From Sphingomonas sp. S2M10 (GTDB lineage Bacteria; Pseudomonadota; Alphaproteobacteria; Sphingomonadales; Sphingomonadaceae), in assembly GCF_012650175.1 (NCBI RefSeq), contig NZ_JAAILI010000043.1:124001-188000 (forward strand): DNA of 64,000 nt, in the 5' to 3' direction. The notes under the pieces are model-generated. The model saw nothing but the letters and a program-made list of their open reading frames with translations. It did no database searches and had not been told where the DNA came from. Positions 1 to 9,458 of this stretch are shown piece by piece; the stretch's first letter is position 1, and every line of letters starts with the position of its first letter. The position numbers and the translations under genes were made by a program.

Positions 1-873
1 GCGCCCGGCGGTGGCGCCCATGTGACCAAGGCCGGAGCTGAGCGACGCCAGCCCGAGGCGGGCGGTGCCCTGCCATTCCTGCAGCGCGGCATCCAGCGTG
101 ACCCGCAGATCGCCGCGGGGCTGCGCCGCGCGCATGTCCGCGCACGCCAGCTGTTGCGCAGCCAGCGGGCCGGACAGGCTCGGTGCGCCCCGCCGAACAT
201 GAACCCGCATGTCGGCATGCACGTCGCGCAGATCGCAACCGCCGACGCGCAGGTGCGCGGACTGCGCCCGCACGGCACCGTCGAACCCATCGGTCAGCAG
301 GCCCTTGCCGCGCAGGCCGAAGACCATCAGGCCGGCGCCGCTATCCAGCCGCAGCTGGGCATCGGCCACCTCGACGCTGATCCGCGGCAAGGAGAAGGGC
401 TTGCCGGACGGGGTCGGCATCAGCCGATCGAGCGCGCCGAGCGACAGCGTGCCATCGACCAGCCGCCCCTTCGCGCGCACCTTGCCCGCCTTCACCACCA
501 GCACCTCGGCGCGCCATGGCGAGAGTGCGGTACGCAGTTCGATCCAGTCGGCGGTGAGGTCGGGGTCGCGCGGGTCGCCGATTGCAACGTTGGTCAGTCG
601 CTGCCGCCAGGGGGATAGCTGCTCGATCGTGTAACGGGCGGGTACGCCGCGCCGGGCCAGCTCGCGGTCGACAAAGCCTTGCGCGATCGTCCGCCGCTGC
701 AGCCAAGCGGTCGCGACGGTGGCGGACACCAGCGCAAGCAGCGCCACGACTGTCCGGCGCCGTCGCTTCGCACGTCCTGCTGCGCGGTTCCGCCGAACCT
801 CGGCGTCGGTGTCGTCTTCGCTCCGGTCCACGCCCGCTCCAGCCGCCTGATCGTTGCGGCCCTGCCATAGCAC
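1..873 (-). CDS. Envelope protein of the AsmA/YdbH-like type (partial, C-terminus outside window)
   Basis: An open minus-strand frame runs off the left edge, giving about 290 codons. It begins with a basic stretch (AKRRRRT) followed by one hydrophobic segment (VVALLALVSATVATAWL), as in a single N-terminal membrane anchor. Repetitive beta-rich sequence follows, such as YTIEQLSPWRQRLTNVAIGD and LSLPRISVEVADAQLRL-like strands. This pattern resembles the YdbH/AsmA-like bridge proteins proposed to carry phospholipid between membranes; that match is by general character, not by a decisive motif. The start is uncertain: GTG at 873 lies 45 bases after the GH2 gene, and another in-frame GTG lies at 831. 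It is probably the last gene of the run that starts with the antiporter. Confidence 0.6.
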   Translation of the reverse strand, partial: MLWQGRNDQAAGAGVDRSEDDTDAEVRRNRAAGRAKRRRRTVVALLALVSATVATAWLQRRTIAQGFVDRELARRGVPARYTIEQLSPWRQRLTNVAIGDPRDPDLTADWIELRTALSPWRAEVLVVKAGKVRAKGRLVDGTLSLGALDRLMPTPSGKPFSLPRISVEVADAQLRLDSGAGLMVFGLRGKGLLTDGFDGAVRAQSAHLRVGGCDLRDVHADMRVHVRRGAPSLSGPLAAQQLACADMRAAQPRGDLRVTLDAALQEWQGTARLGLASLSSGLGHMGATAGR

Positions 874-917
874 GCCGGGCGTGCAAAGGTTCCTTGCCGC
901 TCGTCGCCGGGGATCGG

Positions 918-2882
918 TCAGTGCTTGCGGCGGGCCGTGTCGGTCGAGGCCCTATCCTCCGCATCCTGCCAAAGTGGCTGCGCCATGGCGGCGAAGGCCT
1001 CGGCAGGCGCCTTGGCGACGGCGCGATCATAGGTCAGCAGGCCATTGATCTCGCCTTCCACGTCCGTCGTCTGCGTGTAGACCGATGCGCTGAGGCCGTG
1101 GACCCGTGCCTGGCGGACGATCTCCTCGAACTTCCGCCGGTACCGCGCGAGATAGTCTTGGGAGTCGTTGGTCACCTGGTAGCTCCAGCGCTTGTCGTCG
1201 CGCCACAGATGCCCCTCGATCGGCTGACCGACCCCGCCATATTCGCCGATCACGATCGCCCGCTCGCTTTGCCGGGTAGGCACGTGCGGCACATCCTCAT
1301 AGGTGTGGATGTCGAACACGTCCGACGCCCCCGGCGCCACGTCCAGCCACCCGCTATCGGCATTCACCAGCCGGCTGGGATCCATGCCCTTCACGAACCG
1401 GGCGAGCGTGGCGGAATCATATTGGCCCCAGCCTTCGTTGTTCACCACCCACAGCACGATCGAGGGAAACGCCCGCAGACGGCCGATCATCCGCGACAGT
1501 TCGACCTGCTGCTGCGCCATCACGTCGGACGAGAGCACGGCCTGACTCTGGCTGGACCCGGTGACGAACTGGTCCTCGCCGCCGCCCGACGGCATGTCCT
1601 GCCAGATCAGCATGCCCATGTGATCGGCATCGTAATAGAAGCGGGCAGGCTCGACCTTGATGTGCTTGCGGACCATGTTGAAGCCCGCCTTTTTCAGGAA
1701 CTCCAGGTCGTAGCGCATCGCGGCTTCGCTCGGCGGCGTCAGCAGACCGTCCGGCCACCAGCCCTGGTCGAGCACGCCGTTCTGGAAATAGGGCTTGTTG
1801 TTGAGCAGCAGCGCGGGCTGGCCGGTGACCTTGCCGGGTCCGACCGAAATCTTGCGCATCGCGAAATAGCCGTTCACCCGATCGCGCGGCGCACCGGTCA
1901 CCTCGGCGGCAGCGTAGCTCGCGATCTCGCCGCTGGTGAAGCGCGCATCATAGGCGGCGCGATCGCGTTCAGGCTTGCCGGCATAGGGATCGCGAACCGT
2001 CACCAGTTCGGCGACGAGATCGTAGAGGAAGGGATCCTCCGGCGACCAGAGATGCGCATCGGGCACCGCGATGCTGGCATGGCGATTTGCGCGAACGATC
2101 GTGGAGGCGATCGTCTTGCCAGCGGAACGGACACTCAGCCGCACCACGTCGGTGTCGGCCGCGCTGGCGCTGAGCGCGACATCGACCTCGACTCTGCCGG
2201 TGTCGATATTCGGCGTTGCCCGCACCTCCTCAATGTGCAGCGCGGGTACCGGCTCGATCCACACGGTCTGCCAGATGCCGCTCACGGCGGTGTACCAGAT
2301 ACCGTCCGGCTCCAGTATCTGTTTGCCGCGCGGCTGGCTGCCCGCGCTGGTCGGATCGGCGACCTGCACCACCAGTTCGTTGGCGCCTGGCTTGAGGAAG
2401 GGCGTGATGTCGAAGCCGAAGCTGTCAAACCCGCCTTGATGCGCGCCGACCATTGCTCCGTTCACCCATATGCGGGCGTCGTGATCGACTGCACCGAAGT
2501 TGAGCATCACGTTCTGCCCTGCCCAGCCGGGGGGCACGGTGAAGCTGCGGCGATACCAGATCCGGTCGGCGGGCGTGACCTTGCGGGCCACGCGCGAGAG
2601 GCGGGATTCAACCGGGAAAGGTACCAGGATCTGCCCGTCCATCCGCACCGGCTGCGGCGCGGCTGCGGGGGTGATCGCATAATCCCACAGGCCGTTCAGA
2701 TTTTGCCATTCGCTGCGCTGCAGCTGCGGGCGTGGATAGCTCCGCCAGGCATTGTCGGGGGTCACCTCGCGACCCCAGCCGGTGGTGATGGCGCCGGTAT
2801 AGACGGCATCCGGACGCGGAGTTTGCGCGATGGCGCTCGCGGGCACGTTTGCCAGCGCCAGGGAAAGGATCAGGCTGCGCAT
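918..2882 (-). CDS. Secreted glycoside hydrolase family 2 protein
   Basis: A 654-residue protein starting at ATG 2882, preceded by GAGGAC about seven bases upstream; a longer frame upstream lacks a signal sequence. The N-terminus (MRSLILSLALANVPASAIAQ) is a signal peptide. A GH2 sugar-binding domain (NLNGLWDY, RIWVNGAMVGAHQGGFDSF) precedes an immunoglobulin-like domain and a TIM barrel. The barrel carries the acid/base glutamate in VVNNEGW (about residue 483) and the nucleophile glutamate in IGEYGG (about 547). GH2 enzymes are exo-acting beta-galactosidases, beta-glucuronidases, beta-mannosidases and relatives; the substrate cannot be fixed from sequence. It sits 39 bases after the GNAT gene on the same strand. 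Confidence 0.9.
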   Translation of the reverse strand: MRSLILSLALANVPASAIAQTPRPDAVYTGAITTGWGREVTPDNAWRSYPRPQLQRSEWQNLNGLWDYAITPAAAPQPVRMDGQILVPFPVESRLSRVARKVTPADRIWYRRSFTVPPGWAGQNVMLNFGAVDHDARIWVNGAMVGAHQGGFDSFGFDITPFLKPGANELVVQVADPTSAGSQPRGKQILEPDGIWYTAVSGIWQTVWIEPVPALHIEEVRATPNIDTGRVEVDVALSASAADTDVVRLSVRSAGKTIASTIVRANRHASIAVPDAHLWSPEDPFLYDLVAELVTVRDPYAGKPERDRAAYDARFTSGEIASYAAAEVTGAPRDRVNGYFAMRKISVGPGKVTGQPALLLNNKPYFQNGVLDQGWWPDGLLTPPSEAAMRYDLEFLKKAGFNMVRKHIKVEPARFYYDADHMGMLIWQDMPSGGGEDQFVTGSSQSQAVLSSDVMAQQQVELSRMIGRLRAFPSIVLWVVNNEGWGQYDSATLARFVKGMDPSRLVNADSGWLDVAPGASDVFDIHTYEDVPHVPTRQSERAIVIGEYGGVGQPIEGHLWRDDKRWSYQVTNDSQDYLARYRRKFEEIVRQARVHGLSASVYTQTTDVEGEINGLLTYDRAVAKAPAEAFAAMAQPLWQDAEDRASTDTARRKH

Positions 2883-2920
2883 GGGAATGTCCTCAATAGC
2901 GGGTAAGAGATGGCAGGGCA

Positions 2921-3442
2921 TCAGCGGGGTTGCGGCCCCCCGGGATCGGGGAGGTCCCGCGTCATTTCCACCATGGTTCGATGAAAGCCGATCGAGCCGA
3001 ACAGAGCCTGCGCCTCCGCATTCCGCTCGGCGGTGAAGAGGACAAGGCGCGGAACCCCCCGGGCGCGTAGCGCTTCGACGGCCTCTGTCAGCAGCGCGCG
3101 GCCAATCCCCTGGCGGCGAGCCTCCGGCGCAACGATCAGGTCGTAGATGACCCCCGCCGGCCCCCGCAGCGCCATATAGTCGTTTCCCTCGACCCCGGCA
3201 TACACATAGCCGAGCACGCTCTCTCCTTGCACCGCGACGCGCAGCACCGCGTCCGCCCGGCCGATCTGCCCTACAAGGAAGCCGCCATAGGCTTGCGGCG
3301 TCTCGGGCGTCGGGGCGATGAAGCGCCTTGCGTCGAATCCGTGATGCACGGCGACCATCTGCGCGCCAAGCCGTCCCAGCTGGTCGCGCTCCGCCGGGAT
3401 CGCCGGCCGGATGGCGAAGCTTGCAGCAGGGGTGCCGGTCAT
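2921..3442 (-). CDS. GNAT-family N-acetyltransferase
   Basis: A 173-residue cytoplasmic protein with the GNAT acetyl-CoA binding motif A (EARRQGIGRALL, residues 108-117), preceded by the usual beta-4 strand (VIYDLIVAP). The C-terminal block (LFTAERNAEAQALFGSIGF) matches motif B, where the Asn-Ala-Gln-Leu-Phe run and Gly-Phe end are typical. Its ATG overlaps the stop codon of the antiporter gene (3439-3442), so the two are translationally coupled. GNAT enzymes transfer acetyl from acetyl-CoA to amines; the acceptor here is unknown. Confidence 0.88.
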   Translation of the reverse strand: MTGTPAASFAIRPAIPAERDQLGRLGAQMVAVHHGFDARRFIAPTPETPQAYGGFLVGQIGRADAVLRVAVQGESVLGYVYAGVEGNDYMALRGPAGVIYDLIVAPEARRQGIGRALLTEAVEALRARGVPRLVLFTAERNAEAQALFGSIGFHRTMVEMTRDLPDPGGPQPR

Positions 3443-5052
3443 GCCTGTTCTCCGGGGCCGTGGATTTCCGCGCCCTCGCCGCCCTGGAACAATGCGGCGA
3501 GTTCCTCCAGATCGAGATCGCGCTCCAGATTGTGGAGTACCTCGTCTTCGATCATGCCCGCGCGGTGGAGACGGATCAGTTCGTTCCGCCCCGCCGCCAC
3601 GGCGGTGAGGACGATGTCGAAATGCGCGCGAATGCCGGGCATGTAGGTGCCCGCGTCGCCCGCATAGCGCTCGGTCACATGGTCTCGCTTGCGATATTCC
3701 TCGAGCAGCCGCGGGTGGATGAGCGTGCCGCGTTCGTCATAGGCGTGCGCCTCGACCGCGACGTGCTTGGCGCGCGCGATCGCCGCCTCGGCCTGGACAA
3801 GCGTGACCCGGGGCGGCGGCTCGCGGTCCTGCGGCGCCACCGTCCGGATCACCCAGCCCAGGCTGGCGCCCTGTAGCACGACGGTGGCCAGGATCACCGC
3901 GAAGGCGCTCACCAGCATCAGGTCGCGCCCCGGCATGGCGGTGGGAAGCGACAGCGCGATCGCCAGCGTCACCACGCCGCGCATCCCGGACCAGGAAAGG
4001 ATCGTCGCCTGCCGCCATCCAAGCGGACGCGCCCGCGCCACGCCGGCCTGCTTCAGCGTGCCGAGCAGGATCTCGCTGCCGAATACCCAGGCGAAGCGCG
4101 TCAGCAGCACCGCCGCGACGATCCCGATTACCGGCAGCGCCATGGAGGTAACCACCCGCTCGAGCCCAACCCGCTCCAGCACCCCGCGCAGCGAAAAGCC
4201 GATCAGGATGAAGACCAGCGCTTCCAGGCTGAAGACCAGGGTGCGCCAGAACGCGCTTCCCTGCATCCGCACCCGCGCCGGCAATATCTCGTGCTGGTAC
4301 CAGCCGAATACGATGCCGGCGGTCACCACCGCGATCACACCCGAAACATGCGCCGCCTCGCCGCCGAGATAGGCCGCCCAGCTGAGCAGGGTCGCGGTCG
4401 CCACGATCAAGGTCTGGTCGGGCAACCGCCGCAGGATGAACACGCCGGCAAAGCCGATCGCGGTGCCGACCAGCACGCCGCCTACGGTCAGAAGCGCGAA
4501 GTTCGCACCGGCCTCGACCGCGTCGAAGCTGCCGGTAAGCGTGGCCGCCACGGCGAAGCGGAACAATACCAGCCCGGTGGCATCGTTGAGCAGGCTCTCG
4601 CCCTCGAGCAACGCCTGCAGGCGGCGAGGCAGCCGCACCCGCTGCAAGACCGAGCGCGCGGCGATCGCATCGGGCGGCGACACGATCGCGCCCAGCGCAA
4701 AACATGCTGCCCAGGGCAGTCCGGGCACCAGCAGGTGCAGCACCAGCCCGACGATCAGCGTGGTGAACAGCACCGCGCCGATGGCAAGGGACAGAATGCC
4801 CGGTAGATGGCGGCGCAGGCGCCCAAACGCCGCATAATAGGCGCCGTCCATCAGCAGGGGCGGCAGGAACAGCACGAGCACGAGTTCGGGATCGAGCGCC
4901 ACCTTGGGGATGTTCGGCAGGAACGCGAGCGCGCCGCCGCCGAGCAGCAGCGCCGCAGAGGGCAAGAACGAAAAGCGCTCCGCGGCCCAGTGCAGCGCGA
5001 TGGTGGCTGCGAACAACACGAGGACCAGCTCAAACGTCTCGACCGGATGCAT
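3439..5052 (-). CDS. CPA1-type Na+/H+ antiporter
   Basis: A 537-residue inner-membrane antiporter exchanging Na+ (or K+) for H+. The start is ATG 5052, with a GGGGGGAAG ribosome site seven bases upstream; the longer frame has no such site. The N-terminal two thirds is a chain of about 12 hydrophobic segments with the CPA1 signatures SPPDAIAARSV (about residue 125) and EGESLLNDATGLVLF (about 150-164), whose Asn-Asp pair is the transport centre. A hydrophilic tail of about 150 residues, rich in charged residues, follows as in YjcE/NhaP-type members. It is the first gene of a minus-strand run with the GNAT and GH2 genes. Confidence 0.92.
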   Translation of the reverse strand: MHPVETFELVLVLFAATIALHWAAERFSFLPSAALLLGGGALAFLPNIPKVALDPELVLVLFLPPLLMDGAYYAAFGRLRRHLPGILSLAIGAVLFTTLIVGLVLHLLVPGLPWAACFALGAIVSPPDAIAARSVLQRVRLPRRLQALLEGESLLNDATGLVLFRFAVAATLTGSFDAVEAGANFALLTVGGVLVGTAIGFAGVFILRRLPDQTLIVATATLLSWAAYLGGEAAHVSGVIAVVTAGIVFGWYQHEILPARVRMQGSAFWRTLVFSLEALVFILIGFSLRGVLERVGLERVVTSMALPVIGIVAAVLLTRFAWVFGSEILLGTLKQAGVARARPLGWRQATILSWSGMRGVVTLAIALSLPTAMPGRDLMLVSAFAVILATVVLQGASLGWVIRTVAPQDREPPPRVTLVQAEAAIARAKHVAVEAHAYDERGTLIHPRLLEEYRKRDHVTERYAGDAGTYMPGIRAHFDIVLTAVAAGRNELIRLHRAGMIEDEVLHNLERDLDLEELAALFQGGEGAEIHGPGEQA

Positions 5053-5162
5053 CGACACTTCCCCCCTGAATTCCGCATCGCGGGCGACGGCGTATCGCCG
5101 CAGCGGGCGATCGGGTTCCGCGACGCCGACGGCCAGTGCCACGCGCACCCGCTTCCCCAGCC

Positions 5163-6554
5163 TTACCTGCCGCGCGGCGCGAGGCTAGCGCGATCCCGCA
5201 GGCCTAGCCAGTGCCGCGCCCGCGGCAGGCGCACGAGCACCAGCCGCTCCACTGCCAGCACCAGCACCAGGCTGATCCCCATCAGCGGCAACAACAGCCC
5301 CAGCACCGCGACCAGCACGAAGAAGGTCAGCGCGGCGGGCTGCGGCATGGTTGCGCGCGGCGCGCCCAGCACACCCTCCGGCCGCCGCCGCCACCACAGC
5401 ATCACGCTGCTCACGGCAAGCAGCATAAGGCCCAGCGCGGTCACCAGATTGAGCAGCTGGTTGAGCCAGCCAAACGCCTGCCCCTCATGAATCGCCACTC
5501 CATAGCCGACCAGCCGATCAATGAGCCGCCGCTGGGCGAAGTCCTTGCGCGTCAACAGCTTGCCTGTCTCACCGTCCAGCGTCAGGTCGGTGCGCAGCGG
5601 CCGGTTGGCGGCGTCCGACTTGGCGGTCCAGGGCTGGCCCGGCCCGGTCGGCGGCGCGATCAGCACCGGCGTCGCCAGCCGCAGCGGCCCCAATGTCGCG
5701 ATCAGCCGGTCAAGCGGGACATAGGAGACCGCCGGATGCGCCATCGCCATGCCACGATGCTCGGCATGCTCGCCCATCATTGCTCGCGTGCCCGCGTCTG
5801 CCGCAGCGCGCTGGCGCAGCTCGTCCGCACGGCCGGTGGTCCAGTCCTGCCTGACCGGATGGCCTTCCACCACGCCGCGCACCGCCTTGAGATAACTGCC
5901 CCAGCTCTTCGCCCAGGGCAGGCCCGAGACCAGCAGGAACAGCGCGAAGGTGGAGACCCAGAAGCCGGTAACGGCATGCAGGTCGCGCCAGAAGCGTCGC
6001 CCGCCCGCGTTCAGCCGGGGATAGACGACGCCGCCCAGCCCCCCCTGGCGCGGCCACCAAAGGAACAGGCCGGAGAGGATCATGACGATCGTCCAGGACG
6101 CTGCCAGCTCCACCAGATACGAGCCCGGCGTTCCGGCCAGCAGCTCGCCATGCAGCCGGAAGACCACCCGCATCAGCCGCTGATCCTCGTCTACGGTCTT
6201 GAGTACCGCCAGCGTCTGCGGATGAACATAGACGCGGGTTTCATCCCTCCCCTTGCCGACGATGATCTGCACTGCCTGCCGGTCGGTGGCGGGCAGCTGG
6301 TAGCGGTGGAGCACCGACCCCGGTACGGCGCGCACCGCCGCCGCCGCCTGCTCCGCCGCCGAGGCGCGCGGGCCGCTGATGGGCAGATCGGCATAGGGCG
6401 CGTCGATCAGCGCCTCCACCTGCGGTCGGAACAGGTAGATCGAGCCGGTGACAGCCAGCCACAGCACGAAGGGAATGCAGAACAGCCCCGCGTAGAAGTG
6501 CCAGCGCCAGACAGTGGCGGTGCCGGGCCAGCGGCGATGATGGATTTGCTGCAT
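5163..6554 (-). CDS. PepSY-associated transmembrane protein, probable metal/siderophore reductase
   Basis: A 463-residue inner-membrane protein. The N-terminus (RRWHFYAGLFCIPFVLWLAVTGSIYLF-like segment near residues 17-44) is the first helix of the PepSY_TM family. The LDGETGKLL and GVAIHEGQAFGWLNQLLN blocks and the closing WWRRRPEG are also typical. Members sit beside TonB receptors and are thought to pass electrons to imported ferric or other metal complexes. Here the gene follows a TonB receptor by 14 bases on the same strand, which fits that role. The metal is not shown by the sequence. The start ATG has GGGGACGG upstream. Confidence 0.85.
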   Translation of the reverse strand: MQQIHHRRWPGTATVWRWHFYAGLFCIPFVLWLAVTGSIYLFRPQVEALIDAPYADLPISGPRASAAEQAAAAVRAVPGSVLHRYQLPATDRQAVQIIVGKGRDETRVYVHPQTLAVLKTVDEDQRLMRVVFRLHGELLAGTPGSYLVELAASWTIVMILSGLFLWWPRQGGLGGVVYPRLNAGGRRFWRDLHAVTGFWVSTFALFLLVSGLPWAKSWGSYLKAVRGVVEGHPVRQDWTTGRADELRQRAAADAGTRAMMGEHAEHRGMAMAHPAVSYVPLDRLIATLGPLRLATPVLIAPPTGPGQPWTAKSDAANRPLRTDLTLDGETGKLLTRKDFAQRRLIDRLVGYGVAIHEGQAFGWLNQLLNLVTALGLMLLAVSSVMLWWRRRPEGVLGAPRATMPQPAALTFFVLVAVLGLLLPLMGISLVLVLAVERLVLVRLPRARHWLGLRDRASLAPRGR

Positions 6555-6568
6555 CGTCCCGTCCCCTA

Positions 6569-8914
6569 TCAGAACCGCGCCTTGACGCCGGCATAGACCG
6601 TGCGCGGCTGCCCGGCGTAGACCGAGCCCGTGGTGTTGGCGAGCACCGATGCCGGGTTCTCGGACCCGGTGTTCGCCAGACTGTTCGCGATCACCGACGC
6701 GGAGCCGACATAGGTGACGTCGAACAGGTTCTGCACGGCGGCGTAGAAGCTGAGGCGCGACAGCGGCCCGCTGCCCCGCGGCGGATCGTAATGCAGATTC
6801 AGATTCACCAGCGTCGCGGAAGGCATCGCCAGCAGGTTGCTGTTGTCGACAAAGAAACGATCGCGATAGGAAAGCTCGGCAAAACCCCCGATCCCGCGCA
6901 GCGGCCCTACCGGCTGATCATAACCCGCCCGCAGGTTCGCGAAATGCGGGATCACGCCGGGGATCGCCTTGCCGTTGCGACCGAGCACACGCGAGACGCT
7001 GCCGGCGGTCAGCCGCTCCTGGAAGTCGGTATAATATTGGTCATTGTAGCTGTAGCTCGCATCCAGCTTCACCCCGCCCAGCGGCTGCCAGTGCATCCCC
7101 AGCTCGATGCCGCGATGCACCGAGCGCGGCACGTTCGACGTATAGGCGAGCAGGTTCACCCCCGCCGACTGGCTGACCAGCTCGTTGGTGAACCACTCGT
7201 AATAGCCGGTCAGCTCGGCCTTGAAGCTGTTTCCGATCGTCACCTCGGCGCCGAGGTCGACGCCGGTGTTGCGCTGCGCCTTGAGGCTGGCGTTGTTGCC
7301 AGCCACGCCCGCCGCGGTGACGAACAGGTTGCCGGACTGCGGGATGCCGTATCCCGTTCCAACGCGCGCGTGCAGCCGCACCGCGTCCATTGCCTGCCAG
7401 AACAGCGCCGCCTCGGGCGCGACATTGGTGAAATGGCGGTCAGCAGGGGTCAGTCTGAGGACGGGGCTCGCGCCCACCGGATAGGTATAGGCGGTCTGGC
7501 GCATGGCGAGGATCGAACGCTCCGCGCCGATCCCGCCGATCAGCTGGAGGCGGCCGGTCAGCTGCAGCTCCTCGCGTGCCCGCACCCCGAGATTGCGGAC
7601 GTCGCCGAACACCGTCTGGGTCAGCGCGCCGAAGCCGTTGCGGCCCGCCGGCGTCTTGTTGAAGCTAAAGCTCTGGTTGTCGAGATAATTGTAGAAGATT
7701 CCAAGGAAACTTGTCGACGCCATGCCGCCGATGCTGCCGTGATGCGTGATGTCCGAGGTGAGGTTGTAGCTGTCGAGCGTGCCCTTGAACGGCGTGGCAC
7801 TGGTCGGCTGGTTGACGACGCGGCTGTCGAACGTCGCCTGGGTACGCCAGGTCGTCTCCGGTCCCAGATCATGTTCGTAGCGCGTGCCGACGATCGTGCG
7901 GCGGTCGTTGCGAGCGAGATCGCCCTCGTCCGCCGTCTGCGCGATGCGCGCGCCGTTGACGCCGTTGACCAGTACCGAGATCGTGCCGCAGCCCGGCGCG
8001 GCAGCGGCGGCGGTGCGGCAGCCCTGCTGATAGGGATTGGCCAGATACTGGTTGTACGAGAGCCGGGTCGACAGGCGGAACTCGCCCTCATTGTAGATCA
8101 GCTTCACCGCCACCCGGTTGCGGCTGCCCAACTCGAACCGCGCCAGGGCATTGAGCGTGCCCGTCTCGTAGCCGGTATGCCCGGTCGCGCCGTCGCCGCG
8201 GACATAGCTGCCGAACACCGCGATATCGTGGTTCGCATAGCCCTGTCCGATCGTCGCATAGAGATTGGCGAAGCCGTCGCCGCCGGCGTCAAAGCCGGCC
8301 TCCACGCCGTCGATCTCCCGGCCCGACCGGGTGCGGAAGTTGACCGCGCCGCCCAGCGCGTAATTGCCGTAGCGCGCAGAGGACGGTCCACGCACCACGT
8401 CTACCGCGCCATAGGCGTGCGGGTCGGTAAGGTCGAAGCGGGCGAGGCCGTCGGGCTGGGTGACCGGGAAGTCGTCCTCGAACACCTGCAGGTTGCGCGC
8501 GCCGAACCCATTGCGCGCATTGGAGCCACGCACCGACACGCTCACGTCGCGCGGACCATTGCCCTGCGTGACGGCGACGCCCGGCGACAGGCGCACGATA
8601 TCGGCGATGGTCGTGGCGGGCGTGTTGCGGAACAGCGTGGAGTCGATGGTGGTGACCGTCTGCCCGCTGACGCGCGTGGTGAGCGACAGCGCCTTGCTGG
8701 TGACAAGGATCTCGTTTCCTGCATCGACGGACGCCGTCGAGGGCACGGCCGGGCGGGGTTGCGGCGTGGCGGCATCCAGCTTGGCGAGTTCGGCGTCGAT
8801 GGCGGCGCGCTGGCGGAGCAGCTCGGCGCGCCGGCCGGCCTCGTCGGTCTGCGCGGACGCGGCGGATGCACAAAGGACGGCCGAGACGGCCGCCGAAACC
8901 AATAGCTTTGACAT
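6569..8914 (-). CDS. TonB-dependent outer-membrane receptor (metal/siderophore type)
   Basis: A 781-residue receptor. The start is ATG 8914 (MSKLLVSAAVSAVLCASAASAQ, a clear signal peptide) with AGGAAG upstream; the 868-residue frame adds unlikely sequence. A short Ala/Glu/Arg-rich stretch after the signal peptide could form a coiled coil. A TonB box-like NEILVTS and a plug domain (TTIADIVRLSPGVAV, SVRGSNARNGFGARNLQVF, DVVRGPSSARYGNYALGGAVNF) follow, then a beta barrel ending in a terminal Phe (VYAGVKARF). Neighbouring PepSY and DUF2946-like genes suggest a metal or metal-chelate ligand rather than a sugar. The ligand is an inference from context. Confidence 0.92.
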   Translation of the reverse strand: MSKLLVSAAVSAVLCASAASAQTDEAGRRAELLRQRAAIDAELAKLDAATPQPRPAVPSTASVDAGNEILVTSKALSLTTRVSGQTVTTIDSTLFRNTPATTIADIVRLSPGVAVTQGNGPRDVSVSVRGSNARNGFGARNLQVFEDDFPVTQPDGLARFDLTDPHAYGAVDVVRGPSSARYGNYALGGAVNFRTRSGREIDGVEAGFDAGGDGFANLYATIGQGYANHDIAVFGSYVRGDGATGHTGYETGTLNALARFELGSRNRVAVKLIYNEGEFRLSTRLSYNQYLANPYQQGCRTAAAAAPGCGTISVLVNGVNGARIAQTADEGDLARNDRRTIVGTRYEHDLGPETTWRTQATFDSRVVNQPTSATPFKGTLDSYNLTSDITHHGSIGGMASTSFLGIFYNYLDNQSFSFNKTPAGRNGFGALTQTVFGDVRNLGVRAREELQLTGRLQLIGGIGAERSILAMRQTAYTYPVGASPVLRLTPADRHFTNVAPEAALFWQAMDAVRLHARVGTGYGIPQSGNLFVTAAGVAGNNASLKAQRNTGVDLGAEVTIGNSFKAELTGYYEWFTNELVSQSAGVNLLAYTSNVPRSVHRGIELGMHWQPLGGVKLDASYSYNDQYYTDFQERLTAGSVSRVLGRNGKAIPGVIPHFANLRAGYDQPVGPLRGIGGFAELSYRDRFFVDNSNLLAMPSATLVNLNLHYDPPRGSGPLSRLSFYAAVQNLFDVTYVGSASVIANSLANTGSENPASVLANTTGSVYAGQPRTVYAGVKARF

Positions 8915-8984
8915 GAAGACTTCCTGATCCGGCGTGCGTCTGCGCAAGGCGCGGCAGGACGCACGAATATTGGGGACGATGGAA

Positions 8985-9458
8985 TCAGGCGGCGCTTGGT
9001 GGTCCGCGCAGGGGTGGTCGCAGATAGATGCGGGCGATCGTCGGGATCGCCGCGGCGGTACGGATCGCGCGTTCGAGTACGAAGGCGATCGCGAGCAGGA
9101 GCAGCACCGGATCGACCGCCGCCAGCCCCGGCATGGCGAGACCGGCAAAGGCACACGGCATCTCGCCCACGGCACGGTGTTCGTCCGGGGCGGTGCGTCC
9201 CTCGCGATCGGGGATCGTCACCACGATCGTCTGGGGGCCGTAGCCGGAGCAGAAACCCAGCACCAGCGTGCCGCCCGCGTGCATGGGCATGAAACCCGCC
9301 GGCAGCACCGCCTTCATCAGCAGCGCGGCCGCGATCAGCCACCCGCACAGCAGGCGATGCTCCAGCAAGAGGCGACGAAGGGCGAACACGAACGCCTGCC
9401 TACGCAGCCCGCCGCATTTTGTCGAACGGTTCCGCGCCCGCAATCGGCGACGTCTCAA
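8985..9458 (-). CDS. DUF2946-like small membrane protein
   Basis: A protein of up to 157 residues with a hydrophobic segment followed by VLPAGFMPMHAGG, then a short periplasmic part (CSGYGPQTIVVTIPD, MPCAFAGLAMPG) and a second hydrophobic segment, ending RPPLRGPPSAA. The PAGFMP block, the later Pro-Cys-Ala-Phe-Ala block and the closing Arg-Gly-Pro-Pro are features I associate with DUF2946, a family often next to TonB receptors for copper. The start is unclear: TTG 9458 would overlap the upstream gene's stop codon, while GTG 9389 would begin just before the first membrane segment. It probably belongs with the downstream receptor and PepSY genes. Confidence 0.65.
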   Translation of the reverse strand: MRRRRLRARNRSTKCGGLRRQAFVFALRRLLLEHRLLCGWLIAAALLMKAVLPAGFMPMHAGGTLVLGFCSGYGPQTIVVTIPDREGRTAPDEHRAVGEMPCAFAGLAMPGLAAVDPVLLLLAIAFVLERAIRTAAAIPTIARIYLRPPLRGPPSAA